From CANNDT01 sp945876205 (GTDB lineage Bacteria; Acidobacteriota; Vicinamibacteria; Vicinamibacterales; UBA2999), in assembly GCA_947503365.1 (NCBI GenBank), contig CANNDT010000133.1:1-9707 (forward strand): DNA of 9,707 nucleotides. Reading direction: 5' to 3'. The notes under the pieces were generated by a model. That model had not been told where the DNA came from. It did not search any database and saw only the letters and a list, made by a program, of their open reading frames with translations. This document shows, in pieces, positions 7,184 through 9,707 of this stretch; the stretch's first letter is position 1; every line of letters starts with the position of its first letter. Made by a program: the position numbers and the translations under genes.

Positions 7184-7453
7184 TCAGGCAGGCTGCAGCA
7201 GTCCTTCACCAAGGAAGCGGGTGAGGCACTGCTCGACTTCACTGGTCGGCGCGTCAGGTAGGCCGTAGGCGTCCTTCAACAGGTCCGGAATCTGGCTCGC
7301 GGCGACGGTGCCGTCGCACAGCTCGAACACGAGGACCGCCGTGCGGTTGAGATAGTGCACACGATCGCCTTCCTGTTGGTAGATCACGTACCCATCGGGC
7401 AACTCGTTCACCTCGAGGCCGTCGGTGCGTTTCAGCGTTCGACTCCAGTCCAT
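7184..7453 (-). CDS. PqqD-like peptide-recognition protein
   Basis: 89 residues. It fits the PqqD fold: a short two-strand start (LEVNELPDGYVIYQQ, 13-27), the conserved VHYLNRTAVLVFELCDGT (32-49), a helix IPDLLKDAYG (55-64), then a spacer and the terminal helix VEQCLTRFLGEGLL (73-86). PqqD-type domains bind leader peptides in RiPP pathways. Free-standing copies also sit beside HprK-like kinases in exopolysaccharide loci. ATG 7453 is chosen because AAGGA lies six bases upstream (7460-7464). A longer TTG frame to 7495 lacks such a site. It lies 64 bp downstream of the GT4 gene and 30 bp before the kinase, so the pair is probably co-translated. Confidence 0.8.
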   Translation of the reverse strand: MDWSRTLKRTDGLEVNELPDGYVIYQQEGDRVHYLNRTAVLVFELCDGTVAASQIPDLLKDAYGLPDAPTSEVEQCLTRFLGEGLLQPA

Positions 7454-7517
7454 GTCCCGTCCTTGTCGTTGATTGTGCGGGTGGATGGAGATCAAGTCAA
7501 TGGAAGCGGGGCGGTCG

Positions 7518-8822
7518 CTACCGCTGGTTGTTAACCAGCGCGCGAATCGCGACAGCGATCGTCATCGCCTCATACCGCTCTTCCACCAACTGGCGCGCTG
7601 CGCCGGCGAGGCGCGCGCCGTGGGACGGATCGGTGACGAGCTGCGCGCACTGGTCCACAATGGCCGCTGGCTCGTCGGCGATCAAGAGGTGACGTCCAGC
7701 GACGACGTCCAGCCCATTTGCACCGATCGACGTTGATACGACGGGCGTGCCGAAGGCAAAGGCTTCCAGCAGCTTGATTCGCGTGCCGCCGCCGGCCCGG
7801 ATCGGGACGACCGCTGCATGCGCGCAGCGATAGAACGGCGCGAGGTCGGCGACATTCGCGTGAACCGCGACCCCCTCGAGGGCCTGCAGCTCGAACACCG
7901 GCGCGGTCGGGCGGGCGCCGACCAGGTCCACACGGACGGGACGAGCCAGGCGATCCTGCAGCCTCGGACGCACCTCGCGGCACAGCATGGCAGCAGCATC
8001 CACATTGGGAAAGTAGCTCAGCGACCCGACGAAGAGCAGGCGCGCCTGGTCGGCGCTGCCGTGCGACGTGGCGAATGGGTGAGTCGCTGTCCGCACTCCG
8101 TTCGGCACGACGTGCACGTGCCGGTGCCCTGTGCGTGCCGTCACGACGCTGCGGTCCTCCTCGGCGCAGACGATGACGGCGTCGAAACGGTGAACCCATT
8201 CGGACTCGAGGACCCGGTACTTCTCCGCCTCCATCTGCTCGACCCGCGCGAGTGCCAGCTCTCCGCGGCGCTCGTGGAGCGCACCCATTTGCTCCCGCGT
8301 TCGGACCTCGTCGTCGTCCAGGTCGAGGATTAATCGAGGACGCGACGCGAGCAGGGCGGGCAACGCATTCAGGACGGGGGAGAGGTAGAGCCTGGCGACC
8401 ACGACCACGTCGAAGACGGCGTCGCCGACCAGGCCGCGGACCTGCTCGAGCACCGGAGCGGTAGCGAATCGGCTGAGCGCTGGCTGCAGCCGGGCGCGCA
8501 GCGCGGCGACGTCGCGTGGTGCCGCCGGCTCGCCCGTGTCCGGGCTTCCGTAGGCGTCGTCCAGGCAGACGGCGAGCCGGCTCGTGGTGCGGGCGGTGAT
8601 GAACTCCGACCAGACGCGGGGGGCAGGGCCCGAGGTCGGGACGACCAGGAGCGTCGTGTCGTATGCCTGCCCGAGCGCCTCGAGGAACAACCCGGCGCGC
8701 ATCACGAGGCCGTTGCCGGTCTCGGCTGGAGTGACAGGCGTGATGAACAGCAACCTCTGCCGAGGTGGACAGGATTCAATGCGGGATTGTTCAGCCATTC
8801 GGGACGCAGGTCGAGTGGTCAT
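7518..8822 (-). CDS. GT4-family glycosyltransferase
   Basis: 434 residues from ATG 8822; ATG 8798 (426 residues, numbering used here) is an equal choice, and neither has a clear ribosome site. It is a full GT-B enzyme: N-terminal RLLFITPVTPAETGNGLVMR (15-34), LILDLDDDEV (156-165), the linker VVPNGV (230-235), and the donor domain LLFVGSLSYFPNVDAA (254-269), APFYRCAHAAVVPIRAGGGT (320-339) and IKLLEAFAFGTPVVST (341-356), with the E-x-fG-PVV signature of GT4. The pattern resembles the sugar transferases of exosortase-linked exopolysaccharide loci, but no exosortase is in this window. It is the first gene of the six-gene operon; its promoter should lie in the divergent gap to 9033. The frame is open to 9107, but that extension covers the gap and the neighbour start. 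Confidence 0.85.
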   Translation of the reverse strand: MTTRPASRMAEQSRIESCPPRQRLLFITPVTPAETGNGLVMRAGLFLEALGQAYDTTLLVVPTSGPAPRVWSEFITARTTSRLAVCLDDAYGSPDTGEPAAPRDVAALRARLQPALSRFATAPVLEQVRGLVGDAVFDVVVVARLYLSPVLNALPALLASRPRLILDLDDDEVRTREQMGALHERRGELALARVEQMEAEKYRVLESEWVHRFDAVIVCAEEDRSVVTARTGHRHVHVVPNGVRTATHPFATSHGSADQARLLFVGSLSYFPNVDAAAMLCREVRPRLQDRLARPVRVDLVGARPTAPVFELQALEGVAVHANVADLAPFYRCAHAAVVPIRAGGGTRIKLLEAFAFGTPVVSTSIGANGLDVVAGRHLLIADEPAAIVDQCAQLVTDPSHGARLAGAARQLVEERYEAMTIAVAIRALVNNQR

Positions 8823-9033
8823 TGTAACGGTGCCGGCGGCGCTGCGCTGCGGCGGCGTGCCGATGGAAATGCGTGCATCCGGCATCGATGTGTGGCCAGG
8901 CCGTTCCACGTGCAGTATTCTGGCGATGTTCACCTCTTGAGACAGGGCGTGGCTGAACGACATCAAGCCGGATGCCCACAATCGAGCCGCCTGACCCTCG
9001 CGTGCGTGTGTGCCCCGTCGAGTACCAGATCCT
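8823..9033. promoter_or_regulatory. Divergent promoter region between two glycosyltransferase genes
   Basis: This 211-bp gap separates the operon start from the plus-strand GT2 gene and must supply both promoters. I see no confident -35/-10 pair. It holds a perfect 9-bp inverted repeat, GCATCCGGC (8875-8883) with GCCGGATGC (8967-8975). One half of a second repeat also lies here: TGGCTGAAC (8950-8958) pairs with GTTCAGCCA (8789-8797) at the operon gene start. Confidence 0.45.
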
Positions 9034-9707
9034 ATGTCGAGTCCGTCGGCCATCCACCAACTTCTGCGCGCGCACGAGACGGGCGAGTACTTCGCCCGCC
9101 TCGTCAATCACCCCGCGCCCCATCCCTTGCGGCAGGCGCCGACGCTGATCCACCACTCGACGGTGAACGCCGTGCAGCCGCAGGTGACGGTCGTCACGCC
9201 GACGTTCAACTGCAGCGCCATCCTGGCGGACTACGTGGCGGCAACGGTGGCGAGCGCGTCTCTGCCCTTCGACTGGATTCTCGTCGACGACGCCTCGGAT
9301 GACGGCACGCCGGACCGCGCCCGCGCGCTGTTCGAGGGATTGCGGCATCCCCTTGTCGCGCGCGCGACCATCGTCCGCAACCCCATACCCATCTATGAAA
9401 CCGCCTGCGACAACCAGGGTTTCACGCTGGCAGAGACCGACGTCATCATCGAGATTCAATGCGACATCCAGGTCCGGGAGCCGCGGTACGACAGGCTGTT
9501 CCTGCGCGCCCTCGGCTCGTCTCCCGTGCCGTCGGCGGTATCGGGACGCTGCGGACACAGCTATGGGATGCGAACGAGAAAGACCCACTGGCTGAAACGT
9601 CTGCTGATGGGCGCTGACCGCCAGTGGGTGGGCCTGTGCGGGAGCCTCATCGAGACGCCGGAGGTCATCGAGCCGCTGAAGGGCCACGTCTACCGGTGCG
9701 AGACGGT
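9034..9707 (+). CDS. GT2 glycosyltransferase, 3' end outside window
   Basis: 224 codons are visible and the frame is open to the window edge. After about 48 residues of leader come the GT2 marks: PQVTVVTPTFNC (49-60), WILVDDASDDGTPDRAR (81-97), and ETDVIIEIQCDIQV (134-147), in which IQCDI occupies the DxD-like metal site and matches the E-Q-DI form seen in a subgroup of GT2 enzymes. ACDNQGFTLAETD (124-136) is the usual N-x-a---a-gd helix before it. ATG 9034 is the natural start; an in-frame GTG at 9010 is possible and the frame closes at 8992. Ribosome site is weak. An antisense frame of similar length lies opposite but has no motif. It is divergent from the operon and probably belongs to the same glycan locus. 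Confidence 0.8.
   Translation, partial: MSSPSAIHQLLRAHETGEYFARLVNHPAPHPLRQAPTLIHHSTVNAVQPQVTVVTPTFNCSAILADYVAATVASASLPFDWILVDDASDDGTPDRARALFEGLRHPLVARATIVRNPIPIYETACDNQGFTLAETDVIIEIQCDIQVREPRYDRLFLRALGSSPVPSAVSGRCGHSYGMRTRKTHWLKRLLMGADRQWVGLCGSLIETPEVIEPLKGHVYRCET

Noticed and set aside
6515..7261. Plus-strand open frame of 248 codons
   Set aside because: It is the shadow of the HprK-like kinase gene in GC-rich DNA; its product is Gln/His/Arg-rich without motifs.
3774..7453. A complete lasso-peptide cluster
   Set aside because: Kinase, PqqD-like and nucleotidyltransferase genes fit, but no transglutaminase-like protease (B2) and no asparagine-synthetase-like cyclase (C) are present, and the peptide has no lasso-type core.
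8791..9687. Antisense open frame of 298 codons
   Set aside because: Composition is Arg/Val/His-rich with no motif, and it lies opposite a GT2 gene with clear family motifs and over the start of the operon.
1..9707. CRISPR array, tRNA or rRNA genes
   Set aside because: No regularly spaced direct repeats and no tRNA- or rRNA-like segments were seen on either strand.

Overview
The window is GC-rich bacterial DNA carrying a surface-polysaccharide (capsule, O-antigen or exopolysaccharide) glycosyltransferase region. I count five putative glycosyltransferase genes, one further probable glycosyltransferase, a PqqD / HprK-like kinase / nucleotidyltransferase module with a small membrane or secreted peptide, and a decayed IS3-family insertion sequence. 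High GC and frequent GTG starts would fit a GC-rich Acidobacteriota or Proteobacteria. I cannot place the organism more precisely, and no RNA gene or housekeeping gene is present to help.

Left part (1-2887). A GT10 fucosyltransferase-type gene enters from the left edge and ends at 794. Its first ~90 bases look as if they carry a frameshift. After a 239-bp gap without a gene comes a probable glycosyltransferase of unfamiliar type (1034-1882, +). It converges on a GT4-like glycosyltransferase (1964-2887, -). Rows counted by hand here are about 53-58% GC.

Middle (3016-3764). An IS3-family element on the minus strand keeps 10-bp terminal inverted repeats. Its transposase has lost most of OrfA, the first catalytic Asp region and a short C-terminal piece, and it carries two frameshifts. 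It lies 10 bp behind the nucleotidyltransferase gene, at the boundary between the lower-GC left part and the 68-73% GC right part.

Right part (3774-9707). Six minus-strand genes lie close together and probably form one operon, in transcription order: GT4 glycosyltransferase (about 8822), PqqD-like protein (7453), HprK-like P-loop kinase (7153), small peptide (6282), GT2 glycosyltransferase with a TPR tail (6076), and NTP_transf_5-type nucleotidyltransferase (4955). A divergent GT2 gene starts at 9034 and runs off the right edge. PqqD-like, HprK-like and nucleotidyltransferase genes are known to travel together near exopolysaccharide loci and in paeninodin-type lasso peptide clusters. The unusual point here is a peptide gene directly behind the kinase, encoding a hydrophobic or signal segment and a short Gly/Ser-rich tail. 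That suggests a peptide recognised by the PqqD-like protein and phosphorylated by the kinase, but this is inference only.
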